DNA from: an uncultured Eubacteriales bacterium | GTDB taxonomy: Bacteria; Bacillota; Clostridia; Oscillospirales; Acutalibacteraceae | Reading direction: 5' to 3' | DNA: 64,000 nt | Assembly: GCA_934445035.1 (NCBI GenBank) | Contig: CAKSDI010000003.1 | Coordinates: 253,116 to 317,115, forward strand | Shown here: positions 18,586 to 27,649 of the stretch, piece after piece | Layout of the letters: each line of letters starts with the position of its first letter | Numbering within the stretch: the first letter of the stretch is position 1 | Translations under genes and position numbers: made by a program | The notes under the pieces: generated by a model | The model's input: the letters and a program-made list of their open reading frames with translations, nothing else | Told to the model about the DNA's origin: nothing | The model's database searches: none

Positions 18586-19197
18586 TCAACAACACGGAAT
18601 AAGATCTCCGCCCATGCATTCACAGCAGCAGTCTGCGCAAATAAGGCTCTGGCAGACATCGCAGGCGTCGCATCCGCCGCCGTACGCTCTTTGAGCATAG
18701 GGGTTATTATACTGCTTGCCCATTTGCCGCTGAGCATTATTTACCGCGGATTTATATTCTCCGTTAGCAGGGTCCATTCTCGAAGCGGTAACAAAGCTTG
18801 TATAAGCCTGATCAAACCAGCCTCTGCGATAAAGCACCGTGCCGTTTAAAAAATACCATTCTGCGTTGCGCTCGCTCGGCATTACGCCGTCAAGCAGCTC
18901 CTGAGCCTGCTCAAGTCTGCCCTGAGATATAAGCGAGCGGATCTCGGGAAATGACGAAGCGCCGGCATTCGAAGAATAAGAGCCGGAAGTATCCGAGCCG
19001 GCATTTGTCCTGCGGGAGTTCATTATGGCGTCATAAGCCTCGTTTATCTCCTGCATTTTTTCTTCCGCTAAATCGGAAAGCGGATTTTGCGAATAGTTAT
19101 CCGGGTGATACTTTTTTGCAAGATTTCTGTATGCGGTTTTAACTTCATCGTCGGTAGCGTCAGGTGAAATTCCCAATACTTCATAGGGGTTTTTCAT
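18586..19197 (-). CDS. J-domain protein with TPR-like middle and Cys-rich tail
   Basis: A 203-residue protein. Residues 1-65 are a J domain with the HPD motif (KKYHPDNYS), which stimulates DnaK ATPase. A Ser/Gly/Asn linker leads to two TPR-like helices (~residues 85-150, [12 protein letters not shown] and [13 protein letters not shown]). The tail has ten cysteines ([20 protein letters not shown] and a terminal CC), unlike the zinc fingers of DnaJ. Its start overlaps the DUF5685 gene stop by 17 bases. It is a specialised J-protein rather than the housekeeping DnaJ. Confidence 0.8.
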   Translation of the reverse strand: MKNPYEVLGISPDATDDEVKTAYRNLAKKYHPDNYSQNPLSDLAEEKMQEINEAYDAIMNSRRTNAGSDTSGSYSSNAGASSFPEIRSLISQGRLEQAQELLDGVMPSERNAEWYFLNGTVLYRRGWFDQAYTSFVTASRMDPANGEYKSAVNNAQRQMGKQYNNPYAQRAYGGGCDACDVCQSLICADCCCECMGGDLIPCC

Positions 19198-20041
19198 TTT
19201 TAATCTCCTTTATAAAAACATCTTCAAGTCCCAAATATATTATATTCCCCAAAATGGGCTCAAATTTTTTTATTTCCAAAAGCTCGAAAGCTTTGGCGGC
19301 TTCATTGATGCAGAAATATATCTGCGGTTTTACGGTTTCATAAATATTTTCGCTTTTATAAGTTTTTAAAACATTAAATCTTTTCTTTTTTATATCCTCT
19401 TCAAAATCGCTCGCCGCGTCGATAAGATAGATATATCTTCCTAAACAATAGCCGAGCCTTTCAAGCACTCTTTTTTCGTTAACCGTTTCTCCGCAAAGCG
19501 GCAAAAGCTTTGAAAGCACCTTTGCCGACGGATCGCAGACTTCGTCAAGCGAAACATTTTCTTTATTCTCGGCTGATTTTTGAGCAGATATATATTCTTC
19601 AACATATTCCTTGACATCAGGATAATTTGAAGCCGCTTTTTTATAAGCTCTTTTAAATATCGGCTTTAAAATCAGCGCGCCCAGCTTTTTAAATCCTTTT
19701 TCATCCTCGATATTATCTATGATCTTATAATAAATCATAATCATAGCGGCGGCGGCAGGAAAATCCAGCTCTTTTGAGGTTTTTAAATAATTGCATTTTT
19801 TAAGCGGATTAAAAGCGCATTTTTTTCTTTCAAAGCAAACGCGATCCGAATTAAGGGACATATTTAAAAGCGCAAGGAATGTGAAATCATAGCTTAAAGT
19901 AAATCTTGATAAAATTCCGTAACTTTTTCCGAGCTTTTTACAAAGGGAGCAATAAACGGCTTTATAAACTTCAAAGTCTTTTATCTTAAGCTCTTCTTTT
20001 TTTACTCTGATATATCCGAACAAATCCAAAAGCCTCCGCAT
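19181..20041 (-). CDS. DUF5685 family protein
   Basis: A 286-residue protein of the DUF5685 type, with FGYIRV near the start, [13 protein letters not shown] and a further Cys pair ([15 protein letters not shown]). Family members are predicted soluble, helix-rich proteins of unknown function. It is co-transcribed with and overlaps the J-domain gene, an association I recall from other Clostridia, so the two probably act together. No catalytic motif is visible. Confidence 0.7.
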   Translation of the reverse strand: MRRLLDLFGYIRVKKEELKIKDFEVYKAVYCSLCKKLGKSYGILSRFTLSYDFTFLALLNMSLNSDRVCFERKKCAFNPLKKCNYLKTSKELDFPAAAAMIMIYYKIIDNIEDEKGFKKLGALILKPIFKRAYKKAASNYPDVKEYVEEYISAQKSAENKENVSLDEVCDPSAKVLSKLLPLCGETVNEKRVLERLGYCLGRYIYLIDAASDFEEDIKKKRFNVLKTYKSENIYETVKPQIYFCINEAAKAFELLEIKKFEPILGNIIYLGLEDVFIKEIKNEKPL

Positions 20042-20173
20042 TCTTTAAAACAATTATATTTTACACTTTCGTTTTTTCCTATTGGTGAATAATATGTAAA
20101 TATTTAACACACATTGAATTTTTTTAAAATAATGCGGCAAAATAGAATTAAAATCCAAGGAGGAGGAAAATTA

Positions 20174-21514
20174 ATGGGTAAAAAAGCAGTATCGCTGTTA
20201 CTTTGCATTCTGACAGGCATTTTATCGCTTTCCCTTGCAGGGTGCAAAAACAAAAATTCGGCAGAGGTTTATTTTTTGAACTTCAAACCGGAATCTGCGG
20301 AAATTTATAAGCAGATAGCAAAAGATTATGAAAAAGAAAAAGGCGTAAAGGTAAAAGTGGTTACCGCCGCCGCCAACACCTATGAGCAGACCTTGAAATC
20401 GGAAATAGCAAAATCCTCGGCGCCCACCATATTTCAGGTGAACGGTCCTGTGGGTTATGAAACCTGGAAAGAATATTGCCTTGATATCAAGGACAGCAAG
20501 CTATACTCCTATCTTTCCGATGATTCGCTTGCCATAAAGGATAAAAAAGGCGGAGTTTACGCTCTCGCTTATGTTGTAGAGGGTTACGGAATTATTTATA
20601 ACGAAGAAATAACCGATAAATACTTTGAGCTTGCGGATAAAAAAGCAACCGTTTCTTCAATGAGCGAAATTAAAAATTTCTCTCAGCTTAAAACTCTTGC
20701 CGAGGATATGACCGCACATAAAAGTCAGCTCGGAATTGAGGGAGTATTCGCTTCGACCTCTCTTGCCTCAGGCGAAGATTGGCGCTGGCAGACGCATCTT
20801 ATGAATGTTCCCCTTTATTATGAATTCAAAGAGAGCGAGGATTATGACGATCCGACAATAGCGGGACTAAACTCTAAAGAAATAGCCTTCAGATATTCCG
20901 ATGAATTTAGAAATACTTTTGATCTTTATACTAATAACTCTTTAACGGATAAAAAAATTCTCGGCTCAAAATCCACCGCGGATTCTATGGCTGAGTTTGC
21001 TCAGGGCAAGGTCGCCTTTGTACAGAACGGCAACTGGGCGTGGTCGCAGATAAGCGGAGTTAAAGGAAACACCGTTAAAAAAGACAAGATCAAATTTTTA
21101 CCTGTTTACACAGGAATTAAAGGCGAAGAATCGCAGGGACTTTGTATCGGAACGGAAAATTATATCGCTGTAAACAAATATGCTTCTAAAGAGCAACAGC
21201 AGGCTTCTCTTGATTTTCTCGACTGGCTGTTTTCAAGCGATACAGGCAAAAAATATGTAACCGAAAAGCTTAAATTTATAACTCCTTTTAATACCTTTTC
21301 AGACGACGAATTACCCGACGATCCGCTCGCTAAAGAGGTAGTAAGATATATGAGAGACGACAGCGTTAAGACTGTGCCCTGGATATTCACCTCGTTCCCG
21401 AGCGAGAACTTTAAAACAGAGGTCGGAAACGCGCTTCTTGAATATGTTCAGGGAACGAAAACCTTTGATGATGTGAAAAAAACAGTAATAGATAAATGGA
21501 AGAGTGAAAGATAA
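20174..21514 (+). CDS. Sugar ABC transporter substrate-binding lipoprotein
   Basis: A 446-residue family-1 solute-binding protein. The N-terminus is a lipoprotein signal, MGKKAVSLLL then SLSLAGC, with lipidated Cys at about residue 24. The mature part resembles maltodextrin-binding proteins (EKEKGVKVKVVTAAANTYEQ; FAQGKVAFVQNGNWAWSQI). The start at 20174 follows AAGGAGGAGG; an upstream ATG at 20114 has no ribosome site and would bury the signal peptide. It leads an operon with two permeases and MalQ, so the ligand is probably a malto-oligosaccharide. Confidence 0.9.
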   Translation: MGKKAVSLLLCILTGILSLSLAGCKNKNSAEVYFLNFKPESAEIYKQIAKDYEKEKGVKVKVVTAAANTYEQTLKSEIAKSSAPTIFQVNGPVGYETWKEYCLDIKDSKLYSYLSDDSLAIKDKKGGVYALAYVVEGYGIIYNEEITDKYFELADKKATVSSMSEIKNFSQLKTLAEDMTAHKSQLGIEGVFASTSLASGEDWRWQTHLMNVPLYYEFKESEDYDDPTIAGLNSKEIAFRYSDEFRNTFDLYTNNSLTDKKILGSKSTADSMAEFAQGKVAFVQNGNWAWSQISGVKGNTVKKDKIKFLPVYTGIKGEESQGLCIGTENYIAVNKYASKEQQQASLDFLDWLFSSDTGKKYVTEKLKFITPFNTFSDDELPDDPLAKEVVRYMRDDSVKTVPWIFTSFPSENFKTEVGNALLEYVQGTKTFDDVKKTVIDKWKSER

Positions 21515-21516
21515 AA

Positions 21517-22362
21517 ATGCGAAACGGTATTAAACGCTGGTCGCCGCTGTTTTTACTGCCTACTCTTGCAGCATTTATGATAGCTTTTGTCATACCGTTT
21601 GTAATGGGTATCTATTTATCGTTCTGTAATTTCAGAACGGTAACCGACGCAAAATTTGTCGGGCTTGAAAATTATATAAACATTTTCAAGCCCGGCGACA
21701 CTTTTTTTAAATCCCTTTTATTTACGGGAAAATTCGCGATTATATCCGTTATAACAATAAATGTGTTAGCATTTTTGTTTGCGCTTATGTTAACAAAAGG
21801 TATCAAAGGAACTAACTTTTTCAGAACAGTTTTCTTTATGCCGAATCTTATCGGCGGAATTGTTCTCGGATATATTTGGCAGGTTATAATCAACGGCGTA
21901 CTTTTTAATTACGGATATTCAATAACAAGCAAATCGCAATTCGGATTTTTAGGTCTTGTTATAATGATGAATTGGCAGATGATCGGATATATGATGATAA
22001 TTTATATTGCCGGTCTTAACAATGTTTCAAATGATATTCTTGAAGCGGCAAAGGTTGACGGAGCGGGAAAATTCAGAACTTTATTCAATATCATAATTCC
22101 CTCTGTTATGCCGTCGATAACTATTTGCTTATTTCTTACAATTACAAATTCATTCAAGCTTTTCGATCAGAACCTCGCTCTCACTGCCGGTGCGCCTGCA
22201 AAAACAACGCAAATGGCGGCGCTCGATATTTACAATACTTTCTACGGCAGAACGGGCTTTGAGGGAACAGGACAGGCAAAGGCGGTTATTTTCTTCATAA
22301 TAGTTGCCGCTATTGCGCTTTTGCAGCTTAAACTGACGAGCAGCAAAGAGGTTGAAAATTAA
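21517..22362 (+). CDS. Sugar ABC transporter permease (MalF type)
   Basis: A 281-residue permease with six membrane helices. The EAA loop that contacts the ATPase reads ILEAAKVDGAGKFRTLFNI. It starts 2 bases after the binding-protein stop and its own stop shares a base with the next permease (TAATG). No ATPase gene lies in the operon. Confidence 0.92.
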   Translation: MRNGIKRWSPLFLLPTLAAFMIAFVIPFVMGIYLSFCNFRTVTDAKFVGLENYINIFKPGDTFFKSLLFTGKFAIISVITINVLAFLFALMLTKGIKGTNFFRTVFFMPNLIGGIVLGYIWQVIINGVLFNYGYSITSKSQFGFLGLVIMMNWQMIGYMMIIYIAGLNNVSNDILEAAKVDGAGKFRTLFNIIIPSVMPSITICLFLTITNSFKLFDQNLALTAGAPAKTTQMAALDIYNTFYGRTGFEGTGQAKAVIFFIIVAAIALLQLKLTSSKEVEN

Positions 22363-23186
22363 TGAAAAAAAGCAGAATTTTTATATTTATAATTCTTTGT
22401 GTTTTTGCCGCGGTATTCGCCGCTCCGATATTTATAATTCTGATGAATTCTTTTAAAACAAAGTTTTCTATCAGTCAGACGCCTTTTATGTTTCCTGATA
22501 AAGAAACATTTTCAGGGCTTGAAAATTATACGACCGGACTTTCAAACACGGGATTTTTATCCTCGTTTTTTATGTCGCTTTTTATAACAGTGTTTTCGGT
22601 GGCGGCGATAGTGTTTTTCACTTCTATGACGGCGTGGTATATTGCCAGATCAAAAAGCAGATTTTCGAAATTTGTTTACACGCTTTTTGTGTTTTCGATG
22701 ATAGTTCCTTTTCAGATGGTAATGTTTACGATGTCAAAGACAGCGAATATATTAGGTCTTGACAATCCCGTAGGAATTATTCTTATCTATCTCGGATTCG
22801 GGGCGGGACTTGCTGTTTTCATTTTCAGCGGATTTGTAAAATCCATTCCAAAAGGAATTGAAGAGGCCGCCACGATAGATGGGTGCAACCCGGCGCAGAC
22901 CTTTTTTATGATAGTTCTCCCCATGATGAAGCCCACTGTTATAACAGTGGCGATATTAAATACTATGTGGATTTGGAACGATTATCTGCTTCCCTATCTC
23001 GTTATAGGAAGCGATTACAAGACAATTCCTATAGCAATTCAGTATTTAAAGGGCGGTTACGGCTCGATAGATATGGGCGCGCTTATGGCTATGCTTGTGC
23101 TGGCTGTAACACCGGTTATTATATTCTATCTGTTTTGTCAGAAATATATCATTAAAGGAGTTGCGGCAGGTGCTATCAAGGGCTGA
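22362..23186 (+). CDS. Sugar ABC transporter permease (MalG type)
   Basis: A 274-residue permease with six helices and an EAA loop GIEEAATIDGCNPAQTFFMI. It pairs with the upstream MalF-type protein to form the channel. The C-terminal ~17 bases overlap the malQ start, so import and cytoplasmic processing of the sugar are translationally linked. Confidence 0.92.
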   Translation: MKKSRIFIFIILCVFAAVFAAPIFIILMNSFKTKFSISQTPFMFPDKETFSGLENYTTGLSNTGFLSSFFMSLFITVFSVAAIVFFTSMTAWYIARSKSRFSKFVYTLFVFSMIVPFQMVMFTMSKTANILGLDNPVGIILIYLGFGAGLAVFIFSGFVKSIPKGIEEAATIDGCNPAQTFFMIVLPMMKPTVITVAILNTMWIWNDYLLPYLVIGSDYKTIPIAIQYLKGGYGSIDMGALMAMLVLAVTPVIIFYLFCQKYIIKGVAAGAIKG

Positions 23187-24603
23187 AAAAGGAATTTTAA
23201 TGCCGCTTGCAAGCTTAAGTTCCAAGCACGGAATAGGCGATATGGGGAAACCAGCCTTTGAATTTATCGATTTTCTTTCTTCTTTTAAGCAGGATTATTG
23301 GCAGCTTTTGCCTCTTAATCCTATAGGAAAAGGCAATTCCCCATATTATTCGGTAAGCAGTTTTGCAGGAGAAATTCTTTATATCAATTTAGAAGATCTT
23401 TTAAATTCAGGATTTTTAAAGCAGGATGAAATTAAAGAACCTGATTTTATAAAAGGAAAAATCGATTATAAAAAGGTAAGAGATTTTAAAATTCCGCTTT
23501 TAAAAAAAGCTGCCGAAAGATTTGATACTTCTGATCAGGAATACAGAGATTTTCTTGAAAAAAACGAATTCTGGATAAATGGATACGCAGAATTCTGCAC
23601 CGCTTCGGAAATTTACGGAGAACTATCCGATTTTGACAGAGATTTGAAATTCCGCAGAATAAAAAGCCTTAACGATTTAAGAGAAAAGCATAAAGAACAA
23701 ATTGATTTTTATAAGATCACACAATATTTTTTCTTTAAACAGTTTTTTAAAATGAAAAAATATGCCGAAAGCAAAAAAATAAAGCTTATAGGCGATATTC
23801 CCTTTTATGTATCGGACAGCGGAGCAGATGTGTGGCTATATCCCGAATATTTTAAGCTTGACGATAATTTAAGTCCGCGCCTTAAAGCAGGAGTACCTCC
23901 CGATATTTTTTCAAAAACGGGTCAGCTTTGGGGAAATCCTATATATGATTTTGAGGTGCAGAAAAAAGACGGCTATCTCTGGTGGGAGCAAAGGCTTAAA
24001 AAACAGGCGGAAATGTTTGACGCTATAAGAATAGACCATTTCAGAGCATTTGCAAACTATTATGAGATACCGGCTGACGCTATAACTGCAACTTGCGGAA
24101 AATGGACCAAAGGCCCCGGAGAAGAATTTTTTAAAACCCTTAAAAAGAAAATAAAATTTCCCTTTATTATCGCTGAAAACCTCGGCGGAGAAGATGATGA
24201 GGATGTTTGCGAGCTGCTTAAAAAAACTAATTTTTGCGAAATGAAGATTTTGCAGTTTTGCTTTGAAAAGACCGACGATCCGAATTCTATCCCTGAAAAT
24301 TTCCCCTTTAACTGCGTGTGCTATACAGGAACTCATGATAATAATACCGCGCTCGGGTGGTTTGAAAGACTTAGCGAAAAGAAGAAATATTTAGTTTCAA
24401 GATATATCGATATCAAAGGTGATATAGCAAAAAATATGATAGATTTCGTTTTATCTCTAAATATTAAGCTTGTAATAATTCCTTTATATGATTATTTAGG
24501 TCTGAATGAGAGCGCAAGAATTAATATCCCCGGAACTCAAAACGGCAACTGGGAATGGCAGGCACCCGAAAATTATTCAAAAGATATTATTGAAAGATAT
24601 TAA
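23170..24603 (+). CDS. malQ: 4-alpha-glucanotransferase (amylomaltase)
   Basis: About 477 residues, GH77. GILMPLASLSSKHGIGD near the start, DIPFYVSDSGADVW, KAGVPPDIFSKTGQLWGNP and RIDHFRAF (nucleophile Asp) are the family motifs; EN and GTHDN supply the other catalytic acids. It disproportionates malto-oligosaccharides brought in by the upstream importer. The start is set at GTG 23170, nine bases after AAAGGAG; TTG at 23161 touches the Shine-Dalgarno. The start lies within the preceding permease gene. Confidence 0.92.
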   Translation: MLSRAEKGILMPLASLSSKHGIGDMGKPAFEFIDFLSSFKQDYWQLLPLNPIGKGNSPYYSVSSFAGEILYINLEDLLNSGFLKQDEIKEPDFIKGKIDYKKVRDFKIPLLKKAAERFDTSDQEYRDFLEKNEFWINGYAEFCTASEIYGELSDFDRDLKFRRIKSLNDLREKHKEQIDFYKITQYFFFKQFFKMKKYAESKKIKLIGDIPFYVSDSGADVWLYPEYFKLDDNLSPRLKAGVPPDIFSKTGQLWGNPIYDFEVQKKDGYLWWEQRLKKQAEMFDAIRIDHFRAFANYYEIPADAITATCGKWTKGPGEEFFKTLKKKIKFPFIIAENLGGEDDEDVCELLKKTNFCEMKILQFCFEKTDDPNSIPENFPFNCVCYTGTHDNNTALGWFERLSEKKKYLVSRYIDIKGDIAKNMIDFVLSLNIKLVIIPLYDYLGLNESARINIPGTQNGNWEWQAPENYSKDIIERY

Positions 24604-24636
24604 AAAAGTGTTATAATATCTTCGGAGATGATTTTT

Positions 24637-24960
24637 ATGTATAAGAATATAGAAAAAGAAAAGATATTAAAACTTAAAGATCTTGTGGATTATCAGGACG
24701 GGCAGGTTATCAGCAAAACTCTCGTACAGAATGAAAAAGTAAGCGTAACTTTATTTTCATTTGATAAAGGTGAAGAAATTTCCACTCACGCCGCCGGCGG
24801 CGACGCTATGGTAACGGTGCTTGACGGAAAAGGAAAATTCACCGTCGGAGGAAAGGAATATATCTTATCGACAGGCGAAACGCTGATAATGCCTAAAAGC
24901 ATTCCCCATTCGGTTTACGGCGAAGAAAGATTTAAAATGCAGCTAACGGTTTCATTTTAA
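24637..24960 (+). CDS. Small cupin-domain protein
   Basis: A 107-residue single-domain cupin. STHAAGGDAMVTVLDGKGKF and the IPHSV segment supply the usual metal-binding His and Glu/Asp pattern, though the first motif lacks the second His (HAAGGDA). The start at 24637 is 9 bases after CGGAG; ATG at 24628 directly abuts it. A TTGAAA/TATAAT pair (24590-24617) inside the end of malQ may give it its own promoter. Function unknown. Confidence 0.75.
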   Translation: MYKNIEKEKILKLKDLVDYQDGQVISKTLVQNEKVSVTLFSFDKGEEISTHAAGGDAMVTVLDGKGKFTVGGKEYILSTGETLIMPKSIPHSVYGEERFKMQLTVSF

Positions 24961-24975
24961 GATAAAAACAAAAAC

Positions 24976-25002
24976 CCCTGAGAACAAAATCTGTTCTCAG
25001 GG
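24976..25002. terminator. Bidirectional terminator
   Basis: CCCTGAGAAC and GTTCTCAGGG pair around a 7-base loop; T-rich to the right and A-rich to the left, serving the cupin gene and the convergent LemA gene. Confidence 0.85.
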
Positions 25003-25008
25003 ATCTTT

Positions 25009-25662
25009 TTATATTCCGAGTTCTTCGTCGGTTACAATATCGTCGTTTAAAACGCTCGATTGCATTTCAACATCTTCAAATTTAAAAAGTTTTCTGAACA
25101 TAACGATCGGAAAAGAATGAATTTTTGAATTGTATCTTGCAACGGAATCAGAATATGTCATTCTGGAATTAAGCTTAGCGTTTTCGGTAGTTTCGATCTG
25201 GCTTAACAGTTTTTGGGTATGAACATTTGACTGAAGTTCGGGATAAGCTTCGATTACCGCTTTAAAGTCTTTGCTTGTTCTTATTCTTCCCTGCTGTCCG
25301 CCTTTTCGGGCGTCGGCAAACTTTTCATAGACTTCGCTCTCGGAGTTCCTGTATTTATCGGCAACTCTTTCAGCTTTATCAATTAAAGACGCAGAGGTTT
25401 CATTGACAGCCTCTATATCAGCCTGCGCTTTTTTAATAAGATTTTTATAGCGCTGAGCCGCATTAAAGTCAATAATAATATTTTCGGCAAAAGCAAGAAT
25501 AATTGAAAGCACGCACATCAAAGCATTATATTTAGCGGGAATCTCATCTTCCGAGGAAGTGCAGACCGCAAAAATAGTGATTATTATAAGCCAAGAAATC
25601 AAAAATGCTCCGAGAAGTTTTAAAAGTGAAACAAGAAGATTATTTTTATAAGTTTTTGCCAT
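25009..25662 (-). CDS. LemA family membrane protein
   Basis: A 217-residue protein with two N-terminal hydrophobic helices (residues ~10-30 and ~45-62), then a long helical region ending in the LemA signature EAYPELQSNVHTQKLLSQ, ENAKLNSRMTYSDSVARYN and IHSFPIVMF. LemA proteins usually have one N-terminal helix, so the two-helix form is a variant. Function is poorly known. It follows a small membrane-protein gene on the same strand. Confidence 0.8.
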   Translation of the reverse strand: MAKTYKNNLLVSLLKLLGAFLISWLIIITIFAVCTSSEDEIPAKYNALMCVLSIILAFAENIIIDFNAAQRYKNLIKKAQADIEAVNETSASLIDKAERVADKYRNSESEVYEKFADARKGGQQGRIRTSKDFKAVIEAYPELQSNVHTQKLLSQIETTENAKLNSRMTYSDSVARYNSKIHSFPIVMFRKLFKFEDVEMQSSVLNDDIVTDEELGI

Positions 25663-25679
25663 AAAAATTCTCCTTAAAA

Positions 25680-26015
25680 TTAAGCTTTTACGGTTTCTTT
25701 TTGTGCGTCGGCAATAGCGTCAAGCTTTTTGTTTCTGAAATAAAGTCCGACATCTATCGAAATTTCAATAAAGTTTAAAATATAGAATAAAAAGCTTAAA
25801 ACGAAGATAAATCCCGATTTAGGCTCAATTCCGAGCAAACCTGCAGATTCTATGATTTTCTTTGCTATTCCGCAGGCATAGCCTATAAGCAAAAACACTT
25901 CGAAAAATAAACTTTTTCCTTTAGCGGTTCTTGATACCCACGATTTTCTTATTGAAAGAGGCCAGGAAAGACCGAAACAAAAAATTGTGAGCGCTTCAAG
26001 CAGATCAACTATCAT
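25680..26015 (-). CDS. Small membrane protein, SemiSWEET/PQ-loop-like
   Basis: A 111-residue protein with three hydrophobic helices. The segment GLSWPLSIRKSWVSRTAKGK followed by SLFFEVFLLIGYACG resembles the PQ-loop helix of SemiSWEET sugar transporters (Pro-x-x-x-x-Lys then AKG-SL), but the PQ pair itself is not intact. It lies 22 bases after the fumarate-reductase flavoprotein gene on the same strand and could be read from that operon. Assignment is tentative. Confidence 0.5.
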   Translation of the reverse strand: MIVDLLEALTIFCFGLSWPLSIRKSWVSRTAKGKSLFFEVFLLIGYACGIAKKIIESAGLLGIEPKSGFIFVLSFLFYILNFIEISIDVGLYFRNKKLDAIADAQKETVKA

Positions 26016-26036
26016 TTTATATAACCCTCTTAAATA

Positions 26037-27635
26037 TTATTTTTTTCTTCTGTAATCAGGCAAAAGCTTCGGTGATACAACATCGGTCTTAATGCCTGCG
26101 GCTTCTCTTTCGCGGTCGAATTTTTCGATATGCTCAAGAGTAAGCTTTCCGACACAAACATCAGCTGATTTTTTAGCCGCATTTATTCCTGCATTTCTGC
26201 CGAAAACGATTACATCAAGCAGCGAATTGCCCATAAGGCGGTTTCTTCCGTGAATTCCTCCTACGGCTTCGCCTGCAACAAAGAGGTTTTCAACATTAGT
26301 GGACATACCGTCAACATTAATATCAAGTCCGCCGTTCTGATAATGAAGTGTAGGATAAACCAAAATAGGCTCTTTTCTGATATCTATGCCGTAGCTTGCA
26401 AACATTCTCATCATCGCGGGAATTCTCTTTTCGATAGTTCCCTCTCCTCCGATTTTTTCGATCATAGGAGTATCGAGCCATACTGCTTTTCCGCTGCCTG
26501 TATCCACGCCCTCGTTTCTATCGGAGCATTCGCGGATAATTGAAGCCGCGGCAACATCACGGGTTTCAAGCGGATGCATAAATACTTTACCGTCACGGTT
26601 TATCAGCTTAGCGCCGAGCGAGCGCACCTTTTCGGTTACAAGAGCGCCGAATATCTGCTGCGGGAAAGCGGCTCCCGTGGGGTGATACTGCAATGTATCG
26701 GCATAAAGGAGCTTTGCTCCGACTCTGTAGCCTAATACAAGGCCGTCGGCAGTAGCGCCGTAATGGTTAGAGGTCGGGAAGCCCTGATAATGCATTCTTC
26801 CTGCGCCGCCTGTAGCTATAATAACGGTTTTAGCGCGGGCAACCATAAGCTCATGAGTTTCCATATTCATAAGCACTGCGCCTGCGGCATTGCCGTTTTC
26901 ATCAAAAATAAGCTCTATCGCAGATGTGAAATCAACAACCTCTATTCCGCGGTTTATAACCTCGTCGCGAAGAGTTCTCATTATTTCGGCGCCGGAATAA
27001 TCCTTTGCCGCGTGCATTCTCTTTCTTGAAGTTCCGCCGCCGTGGGTGGTTATCATAGTGCCGTCGGGCGCTTTATCGAATTCCACGCCGAGATCGTTTA
27101 GCCACAAAATAGCCTCGGGAGCGTCGCAAACAAGCTTTGCGAGAAGCTCGCGCTTAGCGGCATAGTGTCCGCCGCCGAAAGCGTCAACAAAATGGATAGC
27201 CGGAGAATCGTTAGGCTTATCTGCCGCCTGAATTCCGCCCTCCGCCATCATTGTATTAGCGTCGCCCATGCGGAGCTTTGTAACTATCATAGTTTTTGCT
27301 CCGGCTTTATCGGCTTCTATAGCGGCACTTGTTCCTGCACCGCCGCCGCCGATTATAAGAACATCAACATCATATTTAACATCGTTAAGATCGATATCCT
27401 CTGCCTTTATGCGGCTTTTTGCCTCTAAAATTTCACAAAGCTCGTGAGGAACGGATTCTCCCTTATTGGGGCCTATCTTAAGAGTTGAAAATTCGCTCTT
27501 TTTATAGTCGGGATGATAAGCGCATAAAAGCTCATCCTTTTCCTTAGCCGTCATTCTGACAGGCTCATAGGCAATATTTGCCTCTCTTGCCTCTTCAACA
27601 GCTTTTAAAGATTCCTGAAATTCCTTTGAATACAT
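26037..27635 (-). CDS. Fumarate reductase-type flavoprotein subunit (soluble)
   Basis: A 532-residue FAD protein of the fumarate reductase/L-aspartate oxidase/thiol:fumarate reductase A family. The FAD-binding GGGGAG is at residues 96-101, after an unusual ~85-residue N-terminal extension. At the place of the His that binds FAD covalently in membrane enzymes (SHT) it has Asn127 (DANTMMAEGG), so FAD is probably non-covalent. Substrate-site segments LQYHPTGAAFP, LVTEKVRSLG, LHYQNGG and GRNRLMGNSL keep His and Arg residues expected for dicarboxylate reduction. It is the last gene of the mdh-fumC-hdr-flx operon. No membrane-anchor gene is present. Reaction inferred: fumarate to succinate. Confidence 0.85.
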   Translation of the reverse strand: MYSKEFQESLKAVEEAREANIAYEPVRMTAKEKDELLCAYHPDYKKSEFSTLKIGPNKGESVPHELCEILEAKSRIKAEDIDLNDVKYDVDVLIIGGGGAGTSAAIEADKAGAKTMIVTKLRMGDANTMMAEGGIQAADKPNDSPAIHFVDAFGGGHYAAKRELLAKLVCDAPEAILWLNDLGVEFDKAPDGTMITTHGGGTSRKRMHAAKDYSGAEIMRTLRDEVINRGIEVVDFTSAIELIFDENGNAAGAVLMNMETHELMVARAKTVIIATGGAGRMHYQGFPTSNHYGATADGLVLGYRVGAKLLYADTLQYHPTGAAFPQQIFGALVTEKVRSLGAKLINRDGKVFMHPLETRDVAAASIIRECSDRNEGVDTGSGKAVWLDTPMIEKIGGEGTIEKRIPAMMRMFASYGIDIRKEPILVYPTLHYQNGGLDINVDGMSTNVENLFVAGEAVGGIHGRNRLMGNSLLDVIVFGRNAGINAAKKSADVCVGKLTLEHIEKFDREREAAGIKTDVVSPKLLPDYRRKK

Positions 27636-27649
27636 CTTATCTTCCCTCC

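Noticed and set aside
18579..18737. Longer N-terminus for the small membrane protein
   Set aside because: It would be read out of frame through the J-protein gene; a good start follows that gene's stop.
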